A stretch of DNA of 7,560 bases, from assembly GCA_022843885.1 (NCBI GenBank), contig JALHMU010000044.1, positions 1 to 7,560 on the forward strand, read 5' to 3'. The translations under genes were made by a program, and so were the position numbers. Below are positions 1-6,172 of the stretch, piece after piece. The stretch's first letter is position 1; each line of letters begins with the position of its first letter. The notes below the pieces were generated by a model. The model was not told the origin of the DNA, ran no database searches, and saw only the letters and a list, made by a program, of their open reading frames with translations. Source of the DNA: Candidatus Peribacteraceae bacterium. GTDB lineage: Bacteria > Patescibacteriota > Gracilibacteria > Peribacterales > Peribacteraceae.

Positions 1-374
1 TCCATTTCACGCTTGAGGACAATGATGCGATCTTTCTCGCGCTTTATTCCCACAATAACGCCACCACCTGCGTAGTATTGATTAAATTCGATAAGCATCG
101 AGGAATCACTAGTTTCCTTTGTATAGGCAACATCTCCTGGCGTGTGTTCCATCACCACGACCGATTCACCCACTGGCTCTCCAAATGCGAGGGAGTATTC
201 GGCGGTTGGAATATCTCCATATAACTGGGCGATTGCTTCCGTCATTTCATCCTCAAGTCGAATCAGATCAATCTTCATTTCCGCAGCAGTCTGATTTGGA
301 TTGGTCTGAGTGGTGCAACCAACAAGGAGCAGAGTGCTCACGATGGCTGCGATGCTTCGAATGCTTGGGCGCAT
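1..374 (-). CDS. Small lipoprotein of unknown function (5' part, 3' end outside window)
   Basis: Translating the minus strand from the ATG at 374 gives an open frame of 124 codons that leaves the window at base 1 without a stop. The product begins MRPSIRSIAAIVSTLLLVGC: a basic start, a short hydrophobic core and a lipobox (LVGC, Cys20). This is a classic type II signal peptide, so the mature protein should be lipidated at Cys20 and anchored outside the cytoplasmic membrane. After a Thr/Gln/Asn-rich tether comes a helical acidic stretch (about residues 32-52), then a beta-rich part with a Tyr-Tyr-Ala-Gly-Gly-Gly turn. I do not recognise a family. It lies 58 bases downstream of the tRNA-Pro gene on the same strand. 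I see no SD and only a weak -10-like sequence before it, so read-through from the tRNA transcript is possible. Coding status is well supported by the lipobox; function is unknown. Confidence 0.72.
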   Translation of the reverse strand, partial: MRPSIRSIAAIVSTLLLVGCTTQTNPNQTAAEMKIDLIRLEDEMTEAIAQLYGDIPTAEYSLAFGEPVGESVVVMEHTPGDVAYTKETSDSSMLIEFNQYYAGGGVIVGIKREKDRIIVLKREM

Positions 375-406
375 ACGATCAGGGGGAAGGGATCTATCTC
401 GGCGAA

Positions 407-424
407 GCTCCGCGAATGCGGAGC
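407..424 (-). other. Perfect 7-bp hairpin between tRNA-Pro and the lipoprotein gene
   Basis: GCTCCGC and GCGGAGC pair around a four-base loop (414-417). The hairpin lies 8 bases past the tRNA CCA end. No T-run follows on either strand, so it is not a standard intrinsic terminator. It may fold the tRNA 3' trailer or the lipoprotein mRNA leader. Confidence 0.45.
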
Positions 425-432
425 GAAGACGA

Positions 433-508
433 TGGTCGGGACGGCGGGGCTCGAACTCGCGGCCTCCTGGTCCCAAACCAGGCGCTCTACCAACTGAGCT
501 ACGTCCCG
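433..508 (-). tRNA. tRNA-Pro, anticodon UGG, CCA encoded
   Basis: The minus strand folds into a standard 76-nt cloverleaf. The acceptor stem is CGGGACG/CGTCCCG, the D stem GCTC/GAGC with an eight-base loop, and the anticodon stem CCTGG/CCAGG with loop TTTGGGA, giving anticodon TGG (bases 475-473). The variable loop is AGGCC and the T loop TTCGAGC. The discriminator is A73 and CCA is encoded at 435-433. C1-G72 with A73 is the bacterial proline-tRNA identity signature, and G37 follows the anticodon as expected for proline isoacceptors. UGG can read CCA and, by wobble, other CCN codons. One oddity is an A-C mismatch at pair 52-62 of the T stem. An exact copy of the first 18 nt lies upstream at 589-606. 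No good promoter was found; TATATC at 517-522 is a weak -10 candidate. Confidence 0.96.
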
Positions 509-588
509 ATGATGTCGATATACTACTAGAAACTGGGATCGCGCGGGCGGCCTTTTTGATGATGCGTTTCGCCAAGGCTCAACGCAAT

Positions 589-606
589 CAACTGAGCTAC
601 GTCCCG
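589..606 (-). repeat. 18-bp duplicate of the tRNA-Pro 5' end (tRNA remnant)
   Basis: CGGGACGTAGCTCAGTTG, read on the minus strand from 606, is identical to nucleotides 1-18 of the tRNA-Pro gene (508-491), in the same orientation and 98 bases upstream. It covers the acceptor 5' strand and the first half of the D arm. A GAGC that could close the D stem follows about 13 bases on, but no anticodon arm, T arm or matching 3' acceptor strand exists, so it is not a working tRNA. It could be a decayed tandem tRNA copy or the footprint of a past recombination event. Confidence 0.8.
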
Positions 607-641
607 TAGCGACGGGCATGATACTGCAATCTTTCCTATTT

Positions 642-672
642 TTGTATGCGATTCTTCATTCCGCGGTAGAAT
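642..672 (+). promoter_or_regulatory. rarA promoter
   Basis: A good -10, TAGAAT, lies at 667-672. The best -35 is TTGTAT at 642-647, with a long 19-base spacer. A start 6-8 bases after the -10 would fall at about 679-680, only 2-3 bases before the rarA ATG, giving an essentially leaderless mRNA. Confidence 0.55.
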
Positions 673-681
673 GCAGTTCTT

Positions 682-1980
682 ATGGCACGCACGACGAAAA
701 CAGGGGCAGACACGCAAGAGCCACTTGCCTACAAACTGCGTCCCAAGATGCTGGATGAGTTCTTCGGACAGGAGGAAATCATTGGTCGGGATACACCACT
801 GCGTACATCCATTGAGAATGACACATTAAGCTCGGTGATCTTCGCTGGACCTCCTGGAACGGGAAAGACCACACTTGCACACATCATTGCCGAACGAACC
901 AATGCGCAGTTCGTTCAGCTGAATGCCGTCACGAGTGGTGTTGCGGATATCAAAGCTGTCTGCAGTGAAGCCGAACGCATGAAGACGAATCTGAAACAAC
1001 GCACCGTCTTGTTCGTGGATGAAATCCATCGCTTCAATAAGTCTCAGCAAGATGCGCTGCTTCCGTACGTCGAAAGTGGAACCGTCATCTTGATTGGCGC
1101 AACAACCGAGAATCCCTACTTCGAAGTGAACAGCGCCTTGATCTCTCGTTCGCAGGTGTATCTCTTGAAGCCGCTCAATGTCGATAACCTCTATAACATT
1201 CTGCAGCGTGCGGTTATTCATCCGAATGGTCTTCATAACTCCATTCAGATCCAAGATGAAGCACTGAAGAAGATTGCCGAAACAAGTAACGGCGATGCGC
1301 GCATTGCACTCAACTTACTTGAACTGGCGGTGCTCACGGTCGGAAAGAAGATCGATTTGAAATCAGCCGAGAAGATCCTGAAAGAGCGTAGTTATCGGTA
1401 CGACAAGAAAGGGGAGGATCACTACGACACGATCTCGGCATTCATTAAAACGCTCAGAGGTTCTGATATCGATGCGGCGTTGATCTGGCTCTATAAGATG
1501 ATTTTATCGGGTGAAGAGCCACGCTTCTTATTCCGTCGTATGGCGATCTTTGCGAGTGAAGATATCGGCAATGCTGATCCACGTGCACTTCCATTTGTGA
1601 TTTCCGCATGGCAAGCATTTGAATTTATTGGCATGCCGGAAGGCGAGTTTTTCTTGGCACATGCGTGCGTGTATCTCGCGCAGGCACCAAAGAGTAATGC
1701 AGTGACGAACGCGATGTACGCCGCGAAAGCATATGTACAAAAAGCACCGTCACTCGAAGTGCCATATCATGTGCGTAATGCGCCCGTGAAACAAATGAAA
1801 CAACACGGATATCATGAGGGGTATCAGTACGCACATAACGATCCATCAGGTGTCGTGACCGAGAACTATTTCCCGATTGGCCATCAACCCCAGAGTTTCT
1901 ATGAACCGACCGATCGTGGGTTTGAGGCAGAGATAAAAGAGCGCTGGGAACGCACAAAACAGGTTGTACGAGGACATTGA
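682..1980 (+). CDS. rarA: Replication-associated recombination protein A, AAA+ ATPase
   Basis: This is a 432-residue protein of the RarA/MgsA/WRNIP1 family, close to the usual family length. These ATPases resemble clamp-loader subunits, act at stalled or gapped replication forks and bind SSB. Visible motifs are the N-terminal LAYKLRPKMLDEFFGQ segment (15-30), Walker A GPPGTGKT (56-63), Walker B LFVDEIHRF (110-118), sensor 1 GATTENP (139-145) and the arginine-finger region LISRS (153-157, R156). The C-terminal half carries the family lid and tetramerisation region (EDIGNADPRAL, then the YHVRNAPVKQMK and YAHNDPSGVVTENYFP motifs). All key residues are present. The ATG at 682 sits just after its promoter and no SD is visible. 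The TGA stop at 1978-1980 lies inside the -35 box of the next gene, so the two are probably transcribed separately. Identification is firm. Confidence 0.96.
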   Translation: MARTTKTGADTQEPLAYKLRPKMLDEFFGQEEIIGRDTPLRTSIENDTLSSVIFAGPPGTGKTTLAHIIAERTNAQFVQLNAVTSGVADIKAVCSEAERMKTNLKQRTVLFVDEIHRFNKSQQDALLPYVESGTVILIGATTENPYFEVNSALISRSQVYLLKPLNVDNLYNILQRAVIHPNGLHNSIQIQDEALKKIAETSNGDARIALNLLELAVLTVGKKIDLKSAEKILKERSYRYDKKGEDHYDTISAFIKTLRGSDIDAALIWLYKMILSGEEPRFLFRRMAIFASEDIGNADPRALPFVISAWQAFEFIGMPEGEFFLAHACVYLAQAPKSNAVTNAMYAAKAYVQKAPSLEVPYHVRNAPVKQMKQHGYHEGYQYAHNDPSGVVTENYFPIGHQPQSFYEPTDRGFEAEIKERWERTKQVVRGH

Positions 1981-2005
1981 TAAATATTGCAAAATATAGT
2001 ACAAT
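1977..2005 (+). promoter_or_regulatory. Sigma70-type promoter of the membrane protein gene
   Basis: TTGATA (1977-1982), a 17-base spacer and TACAAT (2000-2005) form a near-consensus promoter. The -35 contains the rarA stop codon. Transcription should start near 2012, leaving a leader of about 9 nt before the ATG at 2021, too short to hold an SD. Confidence 0.75.
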
Positions 2006-2020
2006 AATACAAACACATAT

Positions 2021-2605
2021 ATGCAACTCTCACGTCGTATCTTCAACTTTGCGCATCAACATGATGATCTTGCTGCGTTTCATGCTGCCTATCTTGTCGG
2101 TACGTTCTTTGGTGCTGCAGTTCTCAATCTTGGATTCTTCGCATGTTTGATCGCCATGCACATGTGCTTGGATGTGTTTAAGTTTCGCGATGTACACGGC
2201 TTCAATTGGCCGAATACGATTCGGGCTGTCATCCTTGAAAGCTTATTGGATGTGACGCTGTTTTTCGTTGCATTGGCATCATCGATTTATCTGCATCACA
2301 CGTACGGAATTGAAGCAGTAAGCGGTATTACGCGTTCGCGTATTTCCATCGCTGCAATCTTTGCCATCGTGATTCCCAAAATGGAAATCCTGAACCATTC
2401 GTTGAATGTGTATCTCCATTTGCATCGGTATTTGCATGATGAAGACTTGCACATTCGTCGCCGTTTGACGTTTGTACAGAGTGGCTGTATTGCGCTTACA
2501 TTAGCTGCAATCGTCTTGCTTGTTCTTACACCGTTCTTCTTCGCACATTCAGAAACGCAGCTTGTTCATATTTTGGAGGAGCAGCTGATTCCGTGGAATT
2601 TCTAA
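2021..2605 (+). CDS. Histidine-rich polytopic membrane protein, unknown function
   Basis: The product has 194 residues and about four predicted membrane segments: roughly 22-50, 68-91, 106-125 and 152-174. No signal peptidase site is evident. I do not recognise a family. It is rich in histidine next to the membrane: H12/H14/H21 before the first segment, H47, H59, H92-H93, H126, and a dense cluster H133, H135, H139, H144 between segments 3 and 4 followed by RRR. Acidic or basic residues within or at the ends of the segments (D51, E73, D77, K120, E122) suggest more than simple anchoring. Metal binding or transport is conceivable but unproven. It has its own promoter, and its TAA overlaps the stop codon of the convergent tsaE-HD gene. 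A terminator follows 27 bases after the stop. It is probably a real gene given the promoter, terminator and neat packing. Confidence 0.8.
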   Translation: MQLSRRIFNFAHQHDDLAAFHAAYLVGTFFGAAVLNLGFFACLIAMHMCLDVFKFRDVHGFNWPNTIRAVILESLLDVTLFFVALASSIYLHHTYGIEAVSGITRSRISIAAIFAIVIPKMEILNHSLNVYLHLHRYLHDEDLHIRRRLTFVQSGCIALTLAAIVLLVLTPFFFAHSETQLVHILEEQLIPWNF

Positions 2606-3594
2606 AAGGGGACACTGTCCGGAAATAATGCACGCTCGATCTCGAGCGTTTTTTGTTTCCATGCTTTTGCTGCATCGCTTTCTTTTCCGCCACCGTATCG
2701 CACGATGAAATCCTGAAAGCGATCTTCGACCGTGACGCGCTTGTCATGGAGTGCACGTTTATCGCTGTAGTTGAGGACTTTTTGATCGATTGTTTTTGGA
2801 ATGGCATCTTCCATATGTGGCGCACCGTGCGTACGGACGATCGTTCCCAATTCTGGGTAGCCTTTCTCTATCAGGAATTTCATAACGGCGATTTCATGAT
2901 TGGCTCCATAGGTCTCTTTGTATTCTTTCCACACAGCTTCGATATCAGCGGAGACCTCGGGCGCAGTTTTAAAATCGACGAAGCGCAGGAGATCATGGAT
3001 CTGAGCTGCTTTCCGGATAGCTTCTCTTCGCACAAAAATCTTGCGTCTGATCAAATCATCACAGGCCAACATTGCGTTCTCGGTAACCAGATCACAATGC
3101 GCGCGGATGTGGTCCGGCATACATGCGTTGTTGCGCCATCTTTCAATCTGCTCATCATCAGGCAGGGGAATATCGTTCAAAGAAAATCGAATTGTGCGTT
3201 CTTCTGCACCGGTTTCATCGATCTGCACCGCAATGTGAGGTGTATCTGGAGTACTCCCAGACCGTTCGGCCCATTCGATGATCCGGATCCCAGGAAATTC
3301 CTCCGAATGTCTGAGGAGTGTCTTGGCATCATTCTCGGGCAGGCGAAATAGGTCAGCATGGAGCAGAATGTCCTCATAGCGCTGTTCCAGGGCATAGCTC
3401 GGACTGACGATCATCTCTTTCACTCCTAGCGCTTCCCCAAAGGCCTTCGTGAACAAGGTTTTTCCCGCCCCAAGCTCGCCAGACAGGTAGATTGTCAGTT
3501 TTTTGGTATAGATACTCTGGGCCAAGGATTTGGCCAGTTTAGCTGTATCTGCTGCGCTTCCCGACGTATAGACCCCTTGTTCGTATATTGACAT
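2602..3594 (-). CDS. tsaE: TsaE fused to a C-terminal HD-domain phosphohydrolase
   Basis: The product has 330 residues, about twice the usual 140-160 of TsaE. Residues 1-140 are TsaE, the P-loop ATPase that drives the TsaB-TsaD complex in making N6-threonylcarbamoyladenosine at position 37 of ANN-reading tRNAs. Visible are Walker A GELGAGKT (39-46), the SPSYAL strand (64-69), HADLFRL (79-85) and IIEW (105-108). After a short linker, residues about 160-310 form an HD domain with candidate metal ligands H166, H200-D201 (AAQIHDLLR), H233, H256 and D278 (NYSDKRA), the six-ligand pattern of nucleotide phosphohydrolases such as the YqeK type. The reading frame is continuous. I chose the ATG at 3594; an in-frame TTG at 3603 would add three residues and lies where a leaderless mRNA would begin. 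The gene overlaps its convergent neighbour by four bases. The substrate of the HD part is unknown. Confidence 0.9.
   Translation of the reverse strand: MSIYEQGVYTSGSAADTAKLAKSLAQSIYTKKLTIYLSGELGAGKTLFTKAFGEALGVKEMIVSPSYALEQRYEDILLHADLFRLPENDAKTLLRHSEEFPGIRIIEWAERSGSTPDTPHIAVQIDETGAEERTIRFSLNDIPLPDDEQIERWRNNACMPDHIRAHCDLVTENAMLACDDLIRRKIFVRREAIRKAAQIHDLLRFVDFKTAPEVSADIEAVWKEYKETYGANHEIAVMKFLIEKGYPELGTIVRTHGAPHMEDAIPKTIDQKVLNYSDKRALHDKRVTVEDRFQDFIVRYGGGKESDAAKAWKQKTLEIERALFPDSVPF
2632..2654 (+). terminator. Intrinsic terminator for the membrane protein gene, inside the opposing CDS
   Basis: ACGCTCG (2632-2638) pairs with CGAGCGT (2643-2649) around an ATCT loop, and the run of T reaches 2654. 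The signal is oriented for plus-strand transcription and starts 27 bases after the stop at 2605. It lies wholly within the 3' coding end of the minus-strand tsaE-HD gene, where it encodes part of the segment KTLEIERA. Confidence 0.85.
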
Positions 3595-3616
3595 TTTATG
3601 CAAAATGATATATTAT
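3588..3616 (+). promoter_or_regulatory. M23 peptidase promoter, plus arm of a bidirectional promoter
   Basis: A consensus TTGACA (3588-3593), a 17-base spacer and TATTAT (3611-3616) form one of the best promoters in the window. The -35 overlaps the start codon of the divergent tsaE-HD gene. Transcription would start near 3623, leaving about 31 nt of leader without a recognisable SD. Confidence 0.8.
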
Positions 3617-3639
3617 AGTAGTAATAAACCTCATACCAA
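3612..3639 (-). promoter_or_regulatory. tsaE-HD promoter, minus arm of a bidirectional promoter
   Basis: On the minus strand there is TTGGTA (3639-3634), a 16-base spacer and a perfect TATAAT (3617-3612). The start would be near 3605, about 11 bases before the ATG. The -10 overlaps the plus-strand -10 of the M23 gene, offset by one base. Confidence 0.7.
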
Positions 3640-3653
3640 TATCCATACTCAGT

Positions 3654-5132
3654 ATGCCACATCCTAAGACTGGTTTTCGGCACCGCGCGGTATACAAGAT
3701 CAAACAGCCGCACGCATTCCATTTCGCTTCACAGAAGTTCTCCTTTTGGGTCGCGACATTTACCCTCTTGGCATTCGTGATGGGAAACATGATCGGGCAA
3801 CATGGTTGGTATGCATTCTGGAAGTCTGTCCTCGGGAAATCCGATGATGCGCTTATTGTCTATACAGGCACGATCACACCGATCGATAAGGTCCCGGACT
3901 ATGCACGTTGGTCTGCATTGGGTGGCGATCCATCCGAGCATACCTACCGTATGGTTCCATCAGACTTGCTCGTTCCACTTCCAATGTACGATTCCAGCAT
4001 TCAGCGTAAGCCATCGGAAGATCGTCCGATGGGTGAAGTCTATAGCGTCGGAAACCTCGGAAGCTACGATGACGGTGCAGAAAATGACGGAAGTCACGTC
4101 GGTGTCGACATTCGTGTGCCAATCGATACGCCAATTCGTTCGATTGCAAACGGTATCGTCGAAACAGTTCGTGAACTCAACGGTGGATACGGAAAGTATG
4201 TCGTGATTCGCCATCCGAATGTTCCGGACCAAAATAATACTGGAAAGAAAACAACGATCTGGTCCATCTACGGACACTTGAATGCAATTCTTGTGACGGA
4301 AGGGGACATCGTGAGCAAAGGCCAGCAGATCGGACGTTCCGGTATGACAGGCTTCGCGTCCGGACCACACTTGCACTTCCAGATCGACAACGACCAAGCA
4401 CCGTGGCATCCATACTGGCCATTCACGAGTGCGGAAGCCGATCATGCGCACATGAGTTTCACGCAGGCGATCAATGCCAAGTTGCATCAAGATCGTGGTC
4501 GTATGTACACGCTCAACCCAATGTTGTTCGTGCAACAGAACTTGAACACATCGACGGTCATTGCATCCAACACACTCCAAACAACGGACACATTGACCTC
4601 GTCTTCATCTGTTCCGATGACGCCGAAGGAGCGCATGTTGGCACGACAAGCCGAACGTCAGAAGCGTATAGATGAAGAGAAGCGTTTACTGGCACTCCAG
4701 TCTTCCTCTGTCCCAAGCTTCACGCCAACATCATCTAGCTCACAAGCATCATCTGTACTTACACTTGCCAGCACGACCGATGATCTCATTCCGCTGACAC
4801 CTGCTCCACAAATCATTAAAGCAGTCGATAGTGATGTTGATCACATTGACATCTCGCATGACGGACGCTTCAAGCGCGGATGGGAACGTGTCACGATCGA
4901 AACAAAAGATGCAAACGGCAACGTTGTGAAGATGCCATCTTTCCCGGGCAAGATTTACCTCCGCTCAGGATTCGGTGACGCAGAATACCGACCAAGTGAA
5001 CTCACGAGTGCAGACTTCGTCGATGGCCGTGCCGTCGTCAACGTTCTTCCGCTCAGCGCAAAACGTTCACTGATTATCGAAACCAAAGGTGCATTCTTGA
5101 AGGCCAGCACCCCGATGGAACTCGAGAACTAA
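3654..5132 (+). CDS. Membrane-anchored M23 (LytM-type) metallopeptidase
   Basis: The product has 492 residues. A basic cytoplasmic N-terminus is followed by one membrane segment (about 29-48), so the rest should be extracytoplasmic. The M23 domain spans about 126-255 with the full zinc site: H148 and D152 (SHVGVDI), H208 (IYGHL) and HLH at 239-241 (SGPHLHFQI). It should therefore be an active endopeptidase of peptidoglycan cross-links rather than a degenerate LytM factor. An insert (about 190-200) breaks the domain between HPN and TIWSIYGHL. Next come a charged helix (about 321-343, possible short coiled coil), a Ser/Thr-rich linker (about 346-385) and a beta-rich C-terminal domain (about 395-492) that looks Ig-like but that I cannot name. 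The start follows a strong promoter with no SD. The TAA overlaps the stop of the convergent wecA-like gene. The role is likely cell-wall remodelling. Confidence 0.92.
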   Translation: MPHPKTGFRHRAVYKIKQPHAFHFASQKFSFWVATFTLLAFVMGNMIGQHGWYAFWKSVLGKSDDALIVYTGTITPIDKVPDYARWSALGGDPSEHTYRMVPSDLLVPLPMYDSSIQRKPSEDRPMGEVYSVGNLGSYDDGAENDGSHVGVDIRVPIDTPIRSIANGIVETVRELNGGYGKYVVIRHPNVPDQNNTGKKTTIWSIYGHLNAILVTEGDIVSKGQQIGRSGMTGFASGPHLHFQIDNDQAPWHPYWPFTSAEADHAHMSFTQAINAKLHQDRGRMYTLNPMLFVQQNLNTSTVIASNTLQTTDTLTSSSSVPMTPKERMLARQAERQKRIDEEKRLLALQSSSVPSFTPTSSSSQASSVLTLASTTDDLIPLTPAPQIIKAVDSDVDHIDISHDGRFKRGWERVTIETKDANGNVVKMPSFPGKIYLRSGFGDAEYRPSELTSADFVDGRAVVNVLPLSAKRSLIIETKGAFLKASTPMELEN

Positions 5133-6172
5133 GAACGCTTTCCGGAATACCACGTCAGCGCCAGCATGCAGAAGAAGAGCAGCATGCCAGCCACGGCTTT
5201 GCCGTTCGTGGAGAGGAACAATGCGGTTACACCAAACGCACTCCCAAGGCAGGTCGTCAGAATCACAACTTGTCGAGCCGACCATCCTTTCTTGAGCAAA
5301 CGATGATGCAAGTGATCGGTGTCGCCACGGAACGGAGATTTCCCGGCCAGTGATCGACGAATGATGACAAACAATGCATCGAGTAGGGGAACGCCGAGTG
5401 CAAGAAATGCTGTCGCAACTTTGCCGCCTTGATAAATACCCAGGAGTCCAAGCATCAAGCCAAAGAACATCGAGCCGCTATCGCCGAGGAGAACTTTTCC
5501 CGGTGGGAAATCAAAGAGCAATGATGCAGCGGCGATGGCACAAAGAATGAATGCGATCATGGCGAGTTCAGGTTGATTCACGCGTGCAGACAATGCGAGC
5601 AGTCCCAACATCAGGAAACTGATGACGGAGAGTGCATTTACTTGCCCGGGAATGCCGTCGAACCAGTTCAATGCGTTCATCGTAAGGAGCAACCACCCAA
5701 GCGTGAAGATGCCGCTCATGAGAGGCAGGGGACCGAACGGGCCACCAGGAAGATCGATACTGTCGAGTTTGAGAATGGATTCACCAAACAGGTCGAACGG
5801 ATTCGTAATCGTGTAGATACGACTGCCGGTTGCAAAGATCAATGCAGCGATGAGCACTTGTGTAAGCAGTCGGAGCCAGAACGGCAGGGGAGTGCGATCA
5901 TCGATGAAACTGATGGCACCGAGTAGCGCAACGGCAAAGACTACGCCGATCATCTGCAGTGATGGTGGCGAGAGGAACGAGAAGAAGATCAGAAAGACAA
6001 GCACACCGATGATGCCAGTAGGGTAGGGGAGTCGGCCGCGTGTGTGACCGTAACGTTCAGGGAAATCCAGGAGTCCCCAGCGTGGGAAGAATCGCAGTGC
6101 AAAAAGATATCCCAGAATTGTCAGCGCGAACGCCGCGCAGGGGAGAGTGATGAGGAGGACAGAGTTGCTCAC
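5129..6172 (-). CDS. WecA/TagO-type polyprenyl-phosphate sugar-1-phosphate transferase
   Basis: This polytopic membrane enzyme (347 residues, about 10-11 hydrophobic segments) is of the MraY/WecA superfamily, which moves a sugar-1-phosphate from a UDP-sugar to undecaprenyl phosphate to start glycan synthesis. Motifs are LLDFPERYGHTRGRLPYPTG (34-53), the Mg2+ aspartates IDDR (90-93), NALNWFDG (166-173), the GDSGS loop (230-234) and the basic HLHHRLL (287-293) that marks the WecA/TagO branch rather than MraY. UDP-GlcNAc is the likely donor but is not proven. In the DGxDGL motif the second Asp is Pro and Leu is Gln (DGIPGQ). I chose the GTG at 6172 because it precedes the first membrane helix and sits 7 bases from an extended -10. 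The frame stays open to 6262, but that extension is not family-like and overlaps the divergent gene. The stop overlaps the M23 gene. Confidence 0.9.
   Translation of the reverse strand: MSNSVLLITLPCAAFALTILGYLFALRFFPRWGLLDFPERYGHTRGRLPYPTGIIGVLVFLIFFSFLSPPSLQMIGVVFAVALLGAISFIDDRTPLPFWLRLLTQVLIAALIFATGSRIYTITNPFDLFGESILKLDSIDLPGGPFGPLPLMSGIFTLGWLLLTMNALNWFDGIPGQVNALSVISFLMLGLLALSARVNQPELAMIAFILCAIAAASLLFDFPPGKVLLGDSGSMFFGLMLGLLGIYQGGKVATAFLALGVPLLDALFVIIRRSLAGKSPFRGDTDHLHHRLLKKGWSARQVVILTTCLGSAFGVTALFLSTNGKAVAGMLLFFCMLALTWYSGKRS

Larger units (their letters stand above)
509..681. other. 173-bp intergenic region between tRNA-Pro and rarA
   Basis: This gap between two outward-facing genes contains the 18-bp tRNA remnant (589-606), a small hairpin CCCGT-AGCG-ACGGG (603-616) partly overlapping it, and the rarA promoter at the right end. 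The T-run at 553-557 is not preceded by a convincing hairpin. I see no coding sequence here. Confidence 0.6.

Noticed and set aside
119..529. Plus-strand open frame covering the lipoprotein and tRNA regions
   Set aside because: It runs antisense through a tRNA gene and a frame with a clear lipobox; its product is low-complexity and family-less.
541..557. GC-rich stretch plus T-run as a plus-strand terminator
   Set aside because: No stable hairpin directly precedes the five T residues, and no plus-strand gene lies upstream.
589..606. Prophage or integrative-element attachment site at the tRNA
   Set aside because: The copies match the 5' rather than the 3' end of the tRNA, only 80 bases lie between them, and no integrase is present in the window.
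1987..1992. TTGCAA as the -35 of the membrane protein promoter
   Set aside because: It would leave only a 7-base spacer to TACAAT; TTGATA at 1977-1982 gives the ideal 17.
2653..3351. 232-codon plus-strand open frame opposite tsaE-HD
   Set aside because: It is the antisense shadow of a gene with clear TsaE and HD motifs, and its translation has no recognisable domain.
5193..5205. ACGGC-TTT-GCCGT hairpin as the M23 gene terminator
   Set aside because: No T-run follows, and the palindrome lies in conserved-length coding sequence of the wecA-like gene.
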